NCBI GenBank assembly: GCA_905235825.1
Contig: CAJONH010000215.1
Coordinates: 1-13,445 of the forward strand
DNA from: Candidatus Gastranaerophilales bacterium
GTDB lineage: Bacteria > Cyanobacteriota > Vampirovibrionia > Gastranaerophilales > Gastranaerophilaceae
Direction of reading: 5' to 3'
DNA: 13,445 nucleotides
The notes under the pieces were generated by a model. It made no database searches. It saw only the letters and a list, made by a program, of their open reading frames with translations, and had not been told where the DNA came from. The position numbers and the translations under genes were made by a program. Below, one piece after another: positions 1-8,369 of the stretch (position 1 is the first letter of the stretch; each line of letters opens with the position of its first letter).

Positions 1-2
1 AT

Positions 3-722
3 AAAACGATTTGCGAATACCAAAATTTCATACATTTTCATCCCGAGGTAAAACAAATAGTTCCAAGTCATGATATAAACAAAAATTTCAAATTACTTTC
101 TGCAATAAGGAAAAAATATCCTTCGGTTGAAATTGAAATAATGGTAAATGAGGGCTGTTTGCAGGGCTGTTCAAACAGATTTGAACACGAAGCAGCATAT
201 ACTGACGGAAACATTCAACTGTTTACTGATGAAAAAATATTTTATGAGTCTTACTGCAAGAAAAACTGCGTTAAAATAGAACAGAGCAATCCTTTTTTAT
301 ATTTGGCAAAAGGAAATCATATTTTTCCTTGGGAAATAGATGAATATTCAAAAATCGGTATAAAACACTTTAAACTCGCCGGCAGGGACGGAATAAGAGA
401 TAGTTCCTCCGAAGCTCATTTTATAAAAATGACTGAAGCCTATCTGAAAGGAGTTGATAATGTCAAAGATATTGAGAATTATCCTATTATAAATTTTGTG
501 TATAATTCAGCATTAAAGTATATTTTAAAAGATTTAAAGGTCAAAGATGTAATAAAATATCTGCCTGACATAAAACACTTTGAAAAATACGGCGAACTCT
601 GTGCATCAATATGCGGAACCGAATGCAGATATTGTTTTAAATGTGGGGAAAAAATAAAAAAGGTCTTAAACAAACAAAAAAGAGAAAATAATAATATGCC
701 GTTTTGTGTTATATCGAAATAA
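3..722 (+). CDS. U32-peptidase-like protein, 3' part (start lies upstream of the window)
   Basis: The frame is open from base 3 to the TAA at 720-722, so 239 residues of a longer protein are visible. The first in-frame ATG, at 141, is probably internal: the 46 codons before it are open and read as ordinary protein. Counting from base 3, there is a V-N-E-G-C-L-x-G-C segment near residues 48-56, an I-G-I-K-H-F-K-L-A-G-R segment near 118-128, and a C-terminal cluster C-x3-C-x3-C-x2-C-x2-C. The first two resemble the 'NEGC..GC' and 'IG...FK..GR' blocks of U32 TIM-barrel proteins. The terminal cysteines could bind metal or an Fe-S cluster, as in the U32-related UbiU/UbiV proteins. U32 members include collagenase-like peptidases and tRNA/RNA or quinone hydroxylation factors, so the reaction cannot be given. 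A terminator follows, so this is the last gene of its unit. Existence is certain; the family call is moderate and from memory of motifs. Confidence 0.6.
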   Translation, partial: KTICEYQNFIHFHPEVKQIVPSHDINKNFKLLSAIRKKYPSVEIEIMVNEGCLQGCSNRFEHEAAYTDGNIQLFTDEKIFYESYCKKNCVKIEQSNPFLYLAKGNHIFPWEIDEYSKIGIKHFKLAGRDGIRDSSSEAHFIKMTEAYLKGVDNVKDIENYPIINFVYNSALKYILKDLKVKDVIKYLPDIKHFEKYGELCASICGTECRYCFKCGEKIKKVLNKQKRENNNMPFCVISK

Positions 723-748
723 AAATTTAAAAACTATATTTTACGTAT

Positions 749-771
749 GCGGGAATTTTCCCGCTTTTTTT
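749..771 (+). terminator. Rho-independent terminator after the U32-like gene
   Basis: GCGGGAA (749-755) pairs with TTCCCGC (758-764) around a two-base loop, and seven T follow (765-771). It lies 26 bases after the stop codon at 722. The T-run is on the + side only, so it serves the + strand gene. Confidence 0.85.
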
Positions 772-791
772 ATTATCATAATGTTAATTTC

Positions 792-812
792 AAAGTGCCA
801 AAATGGCACTTT
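792..812 (-). terminator. Hairpin between convergent genes, possible weak terminator for rlmD
   Basis: AAAGTGCCA (792-800) and TGGCACTTT (804-812) form a perfect 9-bp stem with a three-base loop, 6 bases beyond the rlmD stop on the - strand. Neither strand has a proper T-run after it, so it may protect the 3' end rather than terminate. The last codons of rlmD repeat the AAAGTGC half-stem (825-834), so a competing pairing is possible. Confidence 0.4.
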
Positions 813-818
813 CGATTT

Positions 819-2201
819 TCAATTTTGCACTTTGAAAGTTTTATTTTTTTTCAATACTGCAATACACTCAATATGATAAGTATTTGGGAACATATCAGCA
901 GTTTCAATATATTCGGGTTCAAATCCTTTCTCTTTCAGGAGTTTTATATCCCTTGCCAGCGTAGCGGGATTACAACTCACATAAATTATATATTTTGAAG
1001 TCAGTTTTGAAAGGTATTCTGTTGATTGAGGTGAACAGCCTTTTCTGGGCGGGTCTGTAACAGAAATATCAAATTTAACACCGTTTTTTAGAAGTTTTTC
1101 AAATTCTTTAGCGGCATCACCGTTAATTATTTTTATATTTGAAATACCGTTCAGTTTAACATTCTCTATAGCATCATTTGAAGCACTTTGTACTTCTTCT
1201 ATACACGTAACATCTTTTGCCGTATCGCTGAGCCAAATGCCGAAACTTGATACTCCCGAATATGCATCAAGAATTGAAGGCTGTTTTATTCTTTCCTTAA
1301 TAAGTTCTTTTACTCTGTTAAAAATAAGTTTAGCACAATATGGATTTACTTGAAAAAAACTCGATGCGGAAACTTTGTATTTTTTTTCGTCAAGAGTTTC
1401 AATATAAAAATTTTGTCCCGTAATAATTTCAGTATGTTTTCCTGTTATTACATTTGTTTTTTGCGTATTAAAATTAGCACATACTCCTGTAATTTGCGGA
1501 TATTTTTCCTTTAATAAGTAAGATAGTTTTTTTAAATTCTTATCAATAACATTTGAATTAATAACAAATACCAACAAAATTTGGCTTAAATCAGATGAAA
1601 TTCTGTATATAACATGTCTTATTAAACCTTTATGCCGTGTTTCATCATATCCTTCAATATTTAATTTTTGAGCTTCATCTTTCAAGTATTCATTAATATG
1701 ATTAATAATATCAGGCTGCATCGGGCAATATTTTATATTTATCAATTCATGAGAATTTTTCTTATAATATCCGGATAAAAGTCTTTTTGAAACTTTCGTT
1801 TGAGAAAACGGAAGCTGAACTTTGCATCTGTACTCTTTTATTTTCGGGGAATTTATAATATTAACAATATTTATATCAATATCAGCAATTTTTTTTAATA
1901 CATCTTTTACTATGAGTTTTTTTTGATTTAACTGCTCGTTATAATCTATATATTGCCAGTCACAGCTTCCGCATATCTTTGAAAAAGTGCATTCCGGTTT
2001 TATTCTGAATTTAGACGGTTCTTTAATTTCAATTAATTCAGCTTCAAGATAACTTTTATTTATTTTATTGATTTTTATTTTTGCCGTTTCATCAGGCAAA
2101 ACATTATTTATAAAAACCGGAATGTTATCTATTTTTCCCAGTCCCTGACCGCCGTAAAGCATTTTTTCTATTTTTACGGTATATTCATCTCCGATATTCA
2201 T
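819..2201 (-). CDS. rlmD: 23S rRNA (uracil-5-)-methyltransferase, RlmD/RumA type
   Basis: This cytosolic SAM-dependent enzyme makes 5-methyluridine in RNA; in the RumA branch the target is U1939 of 23S rRNA. With the start at 2201 it has 460 residues. Residues 1-60 look like a TRAM RNA-binding domain (Y-G-G-Q-G-L-G). Cys71, Cys77, Cys80 and Cys159 reproduce the 4Fe-4S pattern C-x5-C-x2-C...C-P. The SAM fold has D-A-Y-S-G-V-S-S-F-G, D-P-P-R-K-G from residue 383, S-C-N-P-A-T-L-A-R-D with the predicted nucleophile Cys410, and a terminal H-I-E (443-445) matching the proton-abstraction site. The ATG at 2201 overlaps the upstream TGA as ATGA and puts the TRAM domain at the N-terminus; an ATG 12 codons earlier adds unconserved sequence. 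It is the last gene of the TPR-glycosyltransferase operon. RlmC or RlmCD specificity cannot be excluded. Confidence 0.93.
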   Translation of the reverse strand: MNIGDEYTVKIEKMLYGGQGLGKIDNIPVFINNVLPDETAKIKINKINKSYLEAELIEIKEPSKFRIKPECTFSKICGSCDWQYIDYNEQLNQKKLIVKDVLKKIADIDINIVNIINSPKIKEYRCKVQLPFSQTKVSKRLLSGYYKKNSHELINIKYCPMQPDIINHINEYLKDEAQKLNIEGYDETRHKGLIRHVIYRISSDLSQILLVFVINSNVIDKNLKKLSYLLKEKYPQITGVCANFNTQKTNVITGKHTEIITGQNFYIETLDEKKYKVSASSFFQVNPYCAKLIFNRVKELIKERIKQPSILDAYSGVSSFGIWLSDTAKDVTCIEEVQSASNDAIENVKLNGISNIKIINGDAAKEFEKLLKNGVKFDISVTDPPRKGCSPQSTEYLSKLTSKYIIYVSCNPATLARDIKLLKEKGFEPEYIETADMFPNTYHIECIAVLKKNKTFKVQN

Positions 2202-4234
2202 AATGCTTTTTTTACTCTGTCTATAACTTCGTTCCAATTATTGCTTTCTGTTTGGCGGAAAACGGTCATACTGCTATACCAGGGAGTTGTTTTATCATCG
2301 TAGAACCATCTCCATTCGGCTGTTTTAGGCAGTAATAAATAAGTTTTTACTCCTAATGCACCTGCCATGTGAGCTATTGAAGAATCAATAGTAATGAGTA
2401 TATCTATATTTTTCAATAACGCTGCCGTATCGGAATAGTCTTTTATATGCGGAGTTAAATCAATTAAATTATCTGTTTCCTGAATTTTTTCACCCAATTG
2501 AAATGAATAAAAATTACAATCTTTATTATCAGTAAGCTGTTTTAGTATATTAAAATCAATAGACCTGTTTTTTAATATTTTTCTGTTTCCCTGCCAGAAT
2601 AAACCTATTTTTTTCTTATCTGTATTAAAGAACGGGAGTTCCGAATACATTTTAACAGCTTTATCATTAACTTTTAAATATCCGTCTGCAAACGGAATAT
2701 TATTTAAATCCATATTAAGAGCCGAAATTATATCCATAATCTGTAATACAAAATCATTTTGCGGAGTTTCATCAGATTTTAGAATAACATTAATCATCGG
2801 GTATGAATCCTGCATTATGGGAGCTATATCTTTATCAGTTTGAAGTATTAATGATTTTACTTTTTCTTTCAACAGAGGCAGATATCTTGCACACATAATC
2901 GTATCGCCCAAACCGCAATTTGTATATACAACAACGGATTTGCCTTCTAAATCATCACCAAACTCCCAAGTCTTACCTCCGATATTTCTTTTTAATTTCA
3001 AATCATCAACATCGTTGTGATATAATTTCATCCCTTTTTCAAAATCTTTATTTTGGAGATAAATCATTCCTAATGCACGTTTTGCTTCTTCACTGATATC
3101 CTCTCTATCAATAATACTTTCAAGGAGTTTTTGACTCTCCTCAATTCTATCCAAATACTTTAGAGCAACAGAATATCCGTGAATAAAATTTACATTATCG
3201 GGTTCCAATTTTAGTGCCGTATCATAGCACTGAAATGCAGCTTCATAATTACACTTATCCATACAATTTAAAGCCATAATCCAGTATGCTTGAGCATTTG
3301 CAGGATTAATTGCCAATAATTCATTAACAATTCTTATGCTGTCTTCATTTTTATACATATCTCTATATAATTGAGCAAGATTTAACAGTAAAATTTCGTC
3401 CTTAGGGTTAAATTCGTATCCTTGAAGAATTATTTGAAGTGCCATTTCCTGATTTTGCTGCTCATCACCTTTTAAATCTCTTACAAGATTTGATAAATTA
3501 ACATAAGTTTCGATATGTTCCGGACTTATTGCAATAGCTTTAAAGTAACAATCTATAGCCTTCTTTGTACGGTTTAGTTCGGCATTTAATACAGCCATAT
3601 TATAGAAATAAGAAAAATTGTTCGGATTAATTTCCGCTGCTTTTTCAAGAGCACTAACTGCTTTTTCATAGTCACCGGTCTGTTCGTATAATCCTGACAA
3701 TACGGCAAATAACGCTTCATCATCGCTTCTGAGAATTGCACACTTTTCAGCATAAAACAACGCACTTGTTATATCACCTTTGTCACTGTACGCAAGTGCA
3801 AGATTATAACATGAAGAATAATTTCCGGGATTTTGTTCAAGTGCATTGTGATAGGCTTCTATAGCGGAATCCAAATCACCTGATTTTTTATATGCAAGCC
3901 CTAAAGAGTAATAAATGTCATCAGATTCTTCCATTTTCAATGCTTCTAAATATAATTTTACCGCTTTTGGATACATGCCTGCAGAATAATATGCTTTAGC
4001 CAAATTTCCGGCAATCTGCCCCGTTGGATTTATTATAAAGGCTTTTGTTATATAATCAATGGCTCCTGCGGTATTTCCCGTAGCAAGCATTAAAAGCCCG
4101 GATAAATTTAAGATATTGGCATCATCGGGATTTATTTTTAATAATTCCGCATATATTGTTGCAGCAGTTTCTAAATCTCCGTTTTGATGGCAGCTGAATG
4201 CCTTATCCGATAATTCTTTATACTGTGAGTTCAT
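2198..4234 (-). CDS. TPR protein with C-terminal GT9/heptosyltransferase-like domain (copy 2)
   Basis: A 678-residue protein. Residues 3-400 contain about 11-12 tetratricopeptide units of 34 residues, many ending in N-P-x-D/N. The C-terminal 270 residues carry the signature of bacterial TPR-linked GT-B transferases: G-L-G-D-T-I-M-C-A-R-Y-L-P near 440, G-L-F-W-Q-G-N near 544, D-T-A-A-L-L, I-D-S-S-I-A-H-M-A-G-A with His622, L-L-L-P, E-W-R-W-F and T-P-W-Y-S-S-M-x-V-F-R-Q. No signal peptide or membrane segment is seen, so it is predicted cytosolic. By family it should move a sugar from a nucleotide donor, with the TPR array gripping the acceptor or a partner; donor and acceptor are unknown. It overlaps the upstream paralogue by 17 bases and rlmD by 4, implying one transcript. 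Compared with that neighbour it keeps the motif histidine, so it is the more likely active copy. Confidence 0.88.
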   Translation of the reverse strand: MNSQYKELSDKAFSCHQNGDLETAATIYAELLKINPDDANILNLSGLLMLATGNTAGAIDYITKAFIINPTGQIAGNLAKAYYSAGMYPKAVKLYLEALKMEESDDIYYSLGLAYKKSGDLDSAIEAYHNALEQNPGNYSSCYNLALAYSDKGDITSALFYAEKCAILRSDDEALFAVLSGLYEQTGDYEKAVSALEKAAEINPNNFSYFYNMAVLNAELNRTKKAIDCYFKAIAISPEHIETYVNLSNLVRDLKGDEQQNQEMALQIILQGYEFNPKDEILLLNLAQLYRDMYKNEDSIRIVNELLAINPANAQAYWIMALNCMDKCNYEAAFQCYDTALKLEPDNVNFIHGYSVALKYLDRIEESQKLLESIIDREDISEEAKRALGMIYLQNKDFEKGMKLYHNDVDDLKLKRNIGGKTWEFGDDLEGKSVVVYTNCGLGDTIMCARYLPLLKEKVKSLILQTDKDIAPIMQDSYPMINVILKSDETPQNDFVLQIMDIISALNMDLNNIPFADGYLKVNDKAVKMYSELPFFNTDKKKIGLFWQGNRKILKNRSIDFNILKQLTDNKDCNFYSFQLGEKIQETDNLIDLTPHIKDYSDTAALLKNIDILITIDSSIAHMAGALGVKTYLLLPKTAEWRWFYDDKTTPWYSSMTVFRQTESNNWNEVIDRVKKAL

Positions 4235-6374
4235 TTTTTACTCTTTCTATAACCTCATCCCAATTAAAGGGGATATGTTGTTTAAATATTCTGATACTAT
4301 CATACCACGGAGTTGTTTCGGTGTCGTGAAACCATCTCCACTCCGAATCAAAAGGCAGCAGAAGAAAAGTTTTTATTCCCATAGCACCTGCCAAATTTGC
4401 TATTGACGTATCTATTGTAACAAGTACGTCCATTTTTTTCAAAAATGCTGCCGTATCGGCATAATCAGTTATATATGGTGCCAAATCGAAAAGAGGAAGA
4501 CTGTTTTTTATATCTTCGGACTCTTTTTCAAAGTGTTCTATTTGAAATGAATATAGTTGTGAGTTTTTTATATCAAACAACGGCTTGAATTTATCCGGCT
4601 TAACAGAACGGCTTGTCATTAACACGGGATTTCCCATCCAAAATATACCGATTTTTTTCTTGTCGTTTTTTATAAAATCATAATTTTCTTTTTCTTTTAC
4701 TAAAGCATCATCAATCGATATATAAGGTTTTGAATACGGAATATTTTTTAGAGTATTTTCTTCTAAATTAAACAAAAGCCCGAAAAAACTTGAGGTGTAA
4801 TCATAATTGTTTTCATTAATAATTTCCCCTTCTTGAATTATATCAAACTGCGGGAAATTATACTTAAAAAGTCTGAACATTGCTTTTGGAACCTGAACCG
4901 TAATATTTTTTGTATGCTTTTCAAGTACAAAAAGATATCTTGAAAACATAATTATATCACCCATTCCGTTTTTATTATATATTAAAATTCTTTTGTTATC
5001 CGGATTGTGTCCATATAAATCTTTTTTTATATAATACCTTGCTGACTGAATATCTTTCTTTGATTTATTAGTCTTGAACTGTTTAAAAGTTTGTTCATTT
5101 ATATTATATTTTTTATCTATGTTTAATTTATAAAAATATTGTATGGCACGCTTATCAAGTTCATCTTCCGTGTGTGTTCCGGTATTTTTCAAGTGCATTA
5201 TATCTCTTACTTCTTCAAGATTTCTTTCACACATTTGTATGTATGCATAATTATCATTTTTACTTAGAAGATGAGGATATTTTGTTTTAAATATTTCGAC
5301 AGCTTTTTCACCTTGATTTAAAATAGAATATATATTTGCAATCATCGTATCGGAATATTCATTGTCATCTGAATAGTTTTGAGATTTTTCATACATAGAA
5401 ATAGCTTCAGAATATTTTCCGAGGGAAAAAAGAGCATCCGCCGCATATATATAAGAATATGATTTTTCTTTATCTATATCAATAATTTGCAGTGCAATCC
5501 GATAGGCCTGCTCGTTCATAAAAATATTTTTATAGGCTAAATACAATTGAGATAATATCATTAAATCATCTGGAAATTTTTTTGATAATTTTTCATATAT
5601 ATCCAGTCCGATTTTTTTATCTCTGTTTTGGTAAATTCTTGCAATATTTAAAAATGCAAGTTTGTGCTGAGGATTTGCTTTTACAACTTCGTTAAAATAG
5701 TTTAAAGCCGCATCCTCACTTCCTATTTGCCTTTCAAGTACACCGATATTGTAATATAAATCAGTATTAGGACTTATGTCAGCAGCTTTTTTTAAATATT
5801 CAAGCTGATTATGAATATCATTTTTTTGTTCGTACAAAAATGAAAGATGCAGACAGATACTTTTATCATTATTATTTTTACTATAAAATTCCAAAGCGTA
5901 TTTTAAGGAATTATCATAGTCTTTTGCATAAGAATAAAATAATGAAAGATTAAAAATATCTTCTTCATTATGTAATTTTAAATTTATAAGATTTAAATAT
6001 ATATCAATTGCTTTTTGATAATTTTTTAATTCGATGTATGACTTAGCTTCCAGTCTTAATATATCAGGACTTTTGTTTGATATGGTCTGTGCAGTATTTA
6101 TAACATTTTCATAATCAGATTTAGCAAAATAATTTTTTAATATATTTATTTTAATTTCTTCTAACTTTGTTTCTTCGTATATTTTATAAAATATTTTTAG
6201 AGAAATATCATAATTTTTTAAAGCAAAATTTAATTGTGCATACAAATTTAATAAATTAACATCATCAGGGTTTATTTTAATTAATTTTTCATAGGCATTT
6301 TTTGCGTCTTCCAATTGACCCGATATATGTAATTTATAAGCATCATTAAGCAGTTTTTCAAAGTTCCCATCCAT
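4218..6374 (-). CDS. TPR protein with GT9/heptosyltransferase-like domain (copy 1, motif His replaced)
   Basis: A 718-residue protein, first gene of the operon and a diverged paralogue of the next one. Both begin with closely similar TPRs (the same K-I-N-P-D-D turn near residue 35) and share the C-terminal layout: G-M-G-D-I-I-M-F-S-R-Y near 470, G-I-F-W-M-G-N near 575, D-Y-A-D-T-A-A-F-L, L-L-L-P, E-W-R-W-F and T-P-W-Y-D-S-I-R-I-F-K-Q. Repeats cover about residues 5-400, with a lysine-rich linker before the transferase domain. Where the paralogue has A-H-M-A-G-A this protein has A-N-L-A-G-A: Asn660 replaces a histidine I expect to be well conserved. Catalysis may be altered or lost, or this copy may be a regulatory partner. 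No signal peptide is visible. The gene is noticeably more AT-rich than its neighbour. The ATG at 6374 lacks a clear Shine-Dalgarno and follows a predicted leader of only about 12 bases. Confidence 0.87.
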   Translation of the reverse strand: MDGNFEKLLNDAYKLHISGQLEDAKNAYEKLIKINPDDVNLLNLYAQLNFALKNYDISLKIFYKIYEETKLEEIKINILKNYFAKSDYENVINTAQTISNKSPDILRLEAKSYIELKNYQKAIDIYLNLINLKLHNEEDIFNLSLFYSYAKDYDNSLKYALEFYSKNNNDKSICLHLSFLYEQKNDIHNQLEYLKKAADISPNTDLYYNIGVLERQIGSEDAALNYFNEVVKANPQHKLAFLNIARIYQNRDKKIGLDIYEKLSKKFPDDLMILSQLYLAYKNIFMNEQAYRIALQIIDIDKEKSYSYIYAADALFSLGKYSEAISMYEKSQNYSDDNEYSDTMIANIYSILNQGEKAVEIFKTKYPHLLSKNDNYAYIQMCERNLEEVRDIMHLKNTGTHTEDELDKRAIQYFYKLNIDKKYNINEQTFKQFKTNKSKKDIQSARYYIKKDLYGHNPDNKRILIYNKNGMGDIIMFSRYLFVLEKHTKNITVQVPKAMFRLFKYNFPQFDIIQEGEIINENNYDYTSSFFGLLFNLEENTLKNIPYSKPYISIDDALVKEKENYDFIKNDKKKIGIFWMGNPVLMTSRSVKPDKFKPLFDIKNSQLYSFQIEHFEKESEDIKNSLPLFDLAPYITDYADTAAFLKKMDVLVTIDTSIANLAGAMGIKTFLLLPFDSEWRWFHDTETTPWYDSIRIFKQHIPFNWDEVIERVKNELTV

Positions 6375-6392
6375 AAAGTTATGATAAGATAT

Positions 6393-6421
6393 ATTTTATC
6401 AGATTGCAAGTTAAAAGACAA
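6393..6421 (-). promoter_or_regulatory. Predicted promoter of the TPR-glycosyltransferase-rlmD operon
   Basis: On the - strand TTGTCT (6421-6416) is followed after 17 bases by TAAAAT (6398-6393), with TGA directly before it forming an extended -10 (TGnTAAAAT). Transcription would start near 6386, giving a leader of about 12 bases before the ATG at 6374. Motif match only. Confidence 0.5.
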
Positions 6422-6502
6422 AGTATAAATATCCTTTTAGTATAAAATAAAAAGAATTTAATAATGGAGGAAAAAATTTTATCAGTCCCCTGTTTCTTAT
6501 GA

Positions 6503-7192
6503 TTATTGACTTAATTTTTCCAAAATATCATTAATTTCATTTTCTTCTTTGTTTTCGGGCGAATCTATTCTATCTTTAAATAAATATTTATATTTTAAAT
6601 TATCCAATTCTTTAGAATTATCAGGAACATAAGAAGCATCAATTTGATTTAATTTGTTAGCGACGACTCTTGAAGAAGGATTAACGTGTCCCGATACTTT
6701 AAAATAAAGTTCCGAATTATTTTTATCACCGAGTTTTTCAAAGCATTTAGCCGTCTGTAAATTCGTTTCAAAATCTTTTAAATTACCTGATGCAAGCGAT
6801 AATTTATAATATTCAATAGCAGTGGAGTATTCTTGAAAACTATAAAAGAAATCCCCCATAGCTTTTTGCAGGTTAGCATCATTCGGGTTTAAATTATAGG
6901 CTTTTAGGACATAAACTTTTGCTTCTTTTCTGTCGCCCAGTAATTGATGAACTTTTGACATATCTAAAAGTGCTTTAATATTGAGAGGATTTTCATCGCA
7001 ATCTTCTTGAAGCAGAACTCTTGCCTGATGAAGATATTCATAACCTGCTTCAACGTTAGAAACCGATTGAGCTTTTCTAATCAATCCTTCTGCTTTTTCA
7101 CAGTTATCAGCAAATGCAGTATTTTCAATAATGAATAAAATAAGAAAACAAACAAATATTTTATTGTAATAATTTTCAAATTTAAAGAGCAT
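6503..7192 (-). CDS. Small exported TPR protein
   Basis: A 229-residue protein that begins with a charged N-terminus, a hydrophobic core (I-F-V-C-F-L-I-L-F-I-I) and an A-F-A|D site near residue 28, so it is predicted to be exported. About four TPR-like helical pairs follow, roughly residues 45-175, one with the Y-N-L-N-P-N-D-A turn and one reading Y-S-T-A-I-E-Y-Y-K-L-S-L. The acidic tail is probably disordered. TPRs bind proteins; no catalytic motif is visible. Cys30 and Cys65, just after the signal peptide and in the first repeat, could form a disulfide. A GAGG Shine-Dalgarno (7201-7198) lies five bases before the ATG. The gene has its own predicted promoter, shared back-to-back with the radical SAM gene. 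About 130 bases separate it from the next operon and I see no convincing terminator there, so read-through is possible. Confidence 0.85.
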   Translation of the reverse strand: MLFKFENYYNKIFVCFLILFIIENTAFADNCEKAEGLIRKAQSVSNVEAGYEYLHQARVLLQEDCDENPLNIKALLDMSKVHQLLGDRKEAKVYVLKAYNLNPNDANLQKAMGDFFYSFQEYSTAIEYYKLSLASGNLKDFETNLQTAKCFEKLGDKNNSELYFKVSGHVNPSSRVVANKLNQIDASYVPDNSKELDNLKYKYLFKDRIDSPENKEENEINDILEKLSQ

Positions 7193-7210
7193 AAAAACCT
7201 CATATATTAT

Positions 7211-7240
7211 ATAATAGCATTATTTCTGTTATATAGTTAA
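7211..7240 (-). promoter_or_regulatory. Predicted promoter of the small exported TPR gene
   Basis: On the - strand TTAACT (7240-7235) and TATTAT (7216-7211) are 18 bases apart. The start would be near 7204, just upstream of the GAGG at 7201-7198. Its -35 overlaps that of the divergent + strand promoter. Confidence 0.45.
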
Positions 7241-7266
7241 CAAAATATGCATTAATATATTATAAT
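7237..7266 (+). promoter_or_regulatory. Predicted promoter of the radical SAM gene
   Basis: TTAACA (7237-7242, five of six consensus) and a perfect TATAAT (7261-7266) are separated by 18 bases. Transcription would start near 7273. A GAGGG ribosome site (7281-7285) lies 11 bases before the ATG at 7297. Confidence 0.7.
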
Positions 7267-7296
7267 AAAGGTAAAAGCAAGAGGGAAATCGGCGGA

Positions 7297-8340
7297 ATGT
7301 TTATATACAACGATAAATATAAAAGTAATAAAGAGGGATATTACTATAGTTGTCCGTGGATAGAACATGGAATTGTATTTTTTCCGCAAAAAATTTCGTT
7401 TTGTTGTCATTGCGGTCATTCAGGAGGCGGTCATACATTAGTCAGGAATAATTTCAGCGGTCAAAAAATTGATTGGGTTCGTTTTAATAAAATAAAACAC
7501 ATGTTCAGGAATTTCCATAAAAAAGGTAAAATTAATTCAGCGTGTATAGATTGTCCGTTTCTTGAATATAAAAAGTGGGATGAAGGTGATTATATAGAAA
7601 ATCTCTATATAAGTCATTGGACTTATTGCAACTCTAAATGTATTTACTGTTATGAACGTCAAAATCCTGATGAATTCAGCTTAAATACAAATTATAAAGT
7701 ATTACCTTATATAAAAGAGATGCATGAATCCGGAATGCTCCGTGCAGGCGGAATGATATATTTTGGGGGTGGAGAGCCTACTATACTTGATGAATTTGAA
7801 AATATTGTTACATATTTATTGGATAATTTCTATTGGGGAATAAGGGTTCATTCGTCGGGCATTAAATACAGTCCTGCAATGGCGAGAGCAATTGAAGAAA
7901 TCAGAGGATATATGATAATTTCAGTGGATGCGGGAAGCCCGGAAGTTTACAAGCGAATAAAGCAGGTTGATTGCTATGATAAAGTGCGTGATAATATAAG
8001 AAAATATGCACTTAAAACTAATTACAAGGGAAGATATTTGGTAAGCGGAAAATATATTATAATTCCGGGTGTTAATGATAATAAAGAAGAAATAGAAAAG
8101 TGGATACAAGCAAATTACGAGTCAGGAGTATGGACTACGGCTTTGGATGTTGAAGAAAGCTGGTATCATGAAAACAGAAATAATATACCCGAATATATTT
8201 ATGACCTTATAAAATATGCAAAGAAACGCTCAGATAAGCTGAATACTAATTTTGAGATGTACGAGCGGCTTGAAAATATGATTGAAGACGAGTATAAAAA
8301 AACAGGCAGACGAATTGTAAAAATAAAGCCTGTCGAATAG
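7297..8340 (+). CDS. Radical SAM protein with N-terminal SPASM-like cysteine module
   Basis: A 347-residue protein. Cys111, Cys115 and Cys118 form the radical SAM motif C-x3-C-x2-C within Y-C-N-S-K-C-I-Y-C-Y, and G-G-G-E-P-T (157-162) is the SAM-binding GGEP motif. It should cleave S-adenosylmethionine reductively to start radical chemistry. Before the core, residues 19-86 hold six cysteines laid out as C-P-W...P...C-C-x-C...C-x2-C (19, 36, 37, 39, 83, 86). This looks like the auxiliary Fe-S module of SPASM/twitch proteins, normally found at the C-terminus. SPASM enzymes often modify peptides or activate other enzymes. No precursor peptide is visible next to it, so the substrate is unknown. 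It is expressed singly from its own promoter, divergent from the exported TPR gene; the tmRNA gene follows after 71 bases. Start supported by the promoter and GAGGG. Radical SAM membership is firm; the SPASM reading is inference. Confidence 0.9.
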   Translation: MFIYNDKYKSNKEGYYYSCPWIEHGIVFFPQKISFCCHCGHSGGGHTLVRNNFSGQKIDWVRFNKIKHMFRNFHKKGKINSACIDCPFLEYKKWDEGDYIENLYISHWTYCNSKCIYCYERQNPDEFSLNTNYKVLPYIKEMHESGMLRAGGMIYFGGGEPTILDEFENIVTYLLDNFYWGIRVHSSGIKYSPAMARAIEEIRGYMIISVDAGSPEVYKRIKQVDCYDKVRDNIRKYALKTNYKGRYLVSGKYIIIPGVNDNKEEIEKWIQANYESGVWTTALDVEESWYHENRNNIPEYIYDLIKYAKKRSDKLNTNFEMYERLENMIEDEYKKTGRRIVKIKPVE

Positions 8341-8369
8341 CATCAGGCAATGCAAAACAGTAAGAATTG

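Noticed and set aside
747..998. Open frame on the + strand starting at the U32 terminator
   Set aside because: It begins inside a terminator hairpin and is antisense to the conserved rlmD 3' end.
2202..2237. Twelve-residue N-terminal extension of rlmD from an earlier ATG
   Set aside because: It lies wholly within the 3' end of the upstream gene and precedes the TRAM domain with unconserved sequence; the ATGA overlap at 2201 is the more natural start.
6375..6502. Possible short gene on the + strand after GGAGG at about 6465
   Set aside because: The following ATG opens only about ten codons and there is no conservation signal; chance match in an AT-rich spacer.
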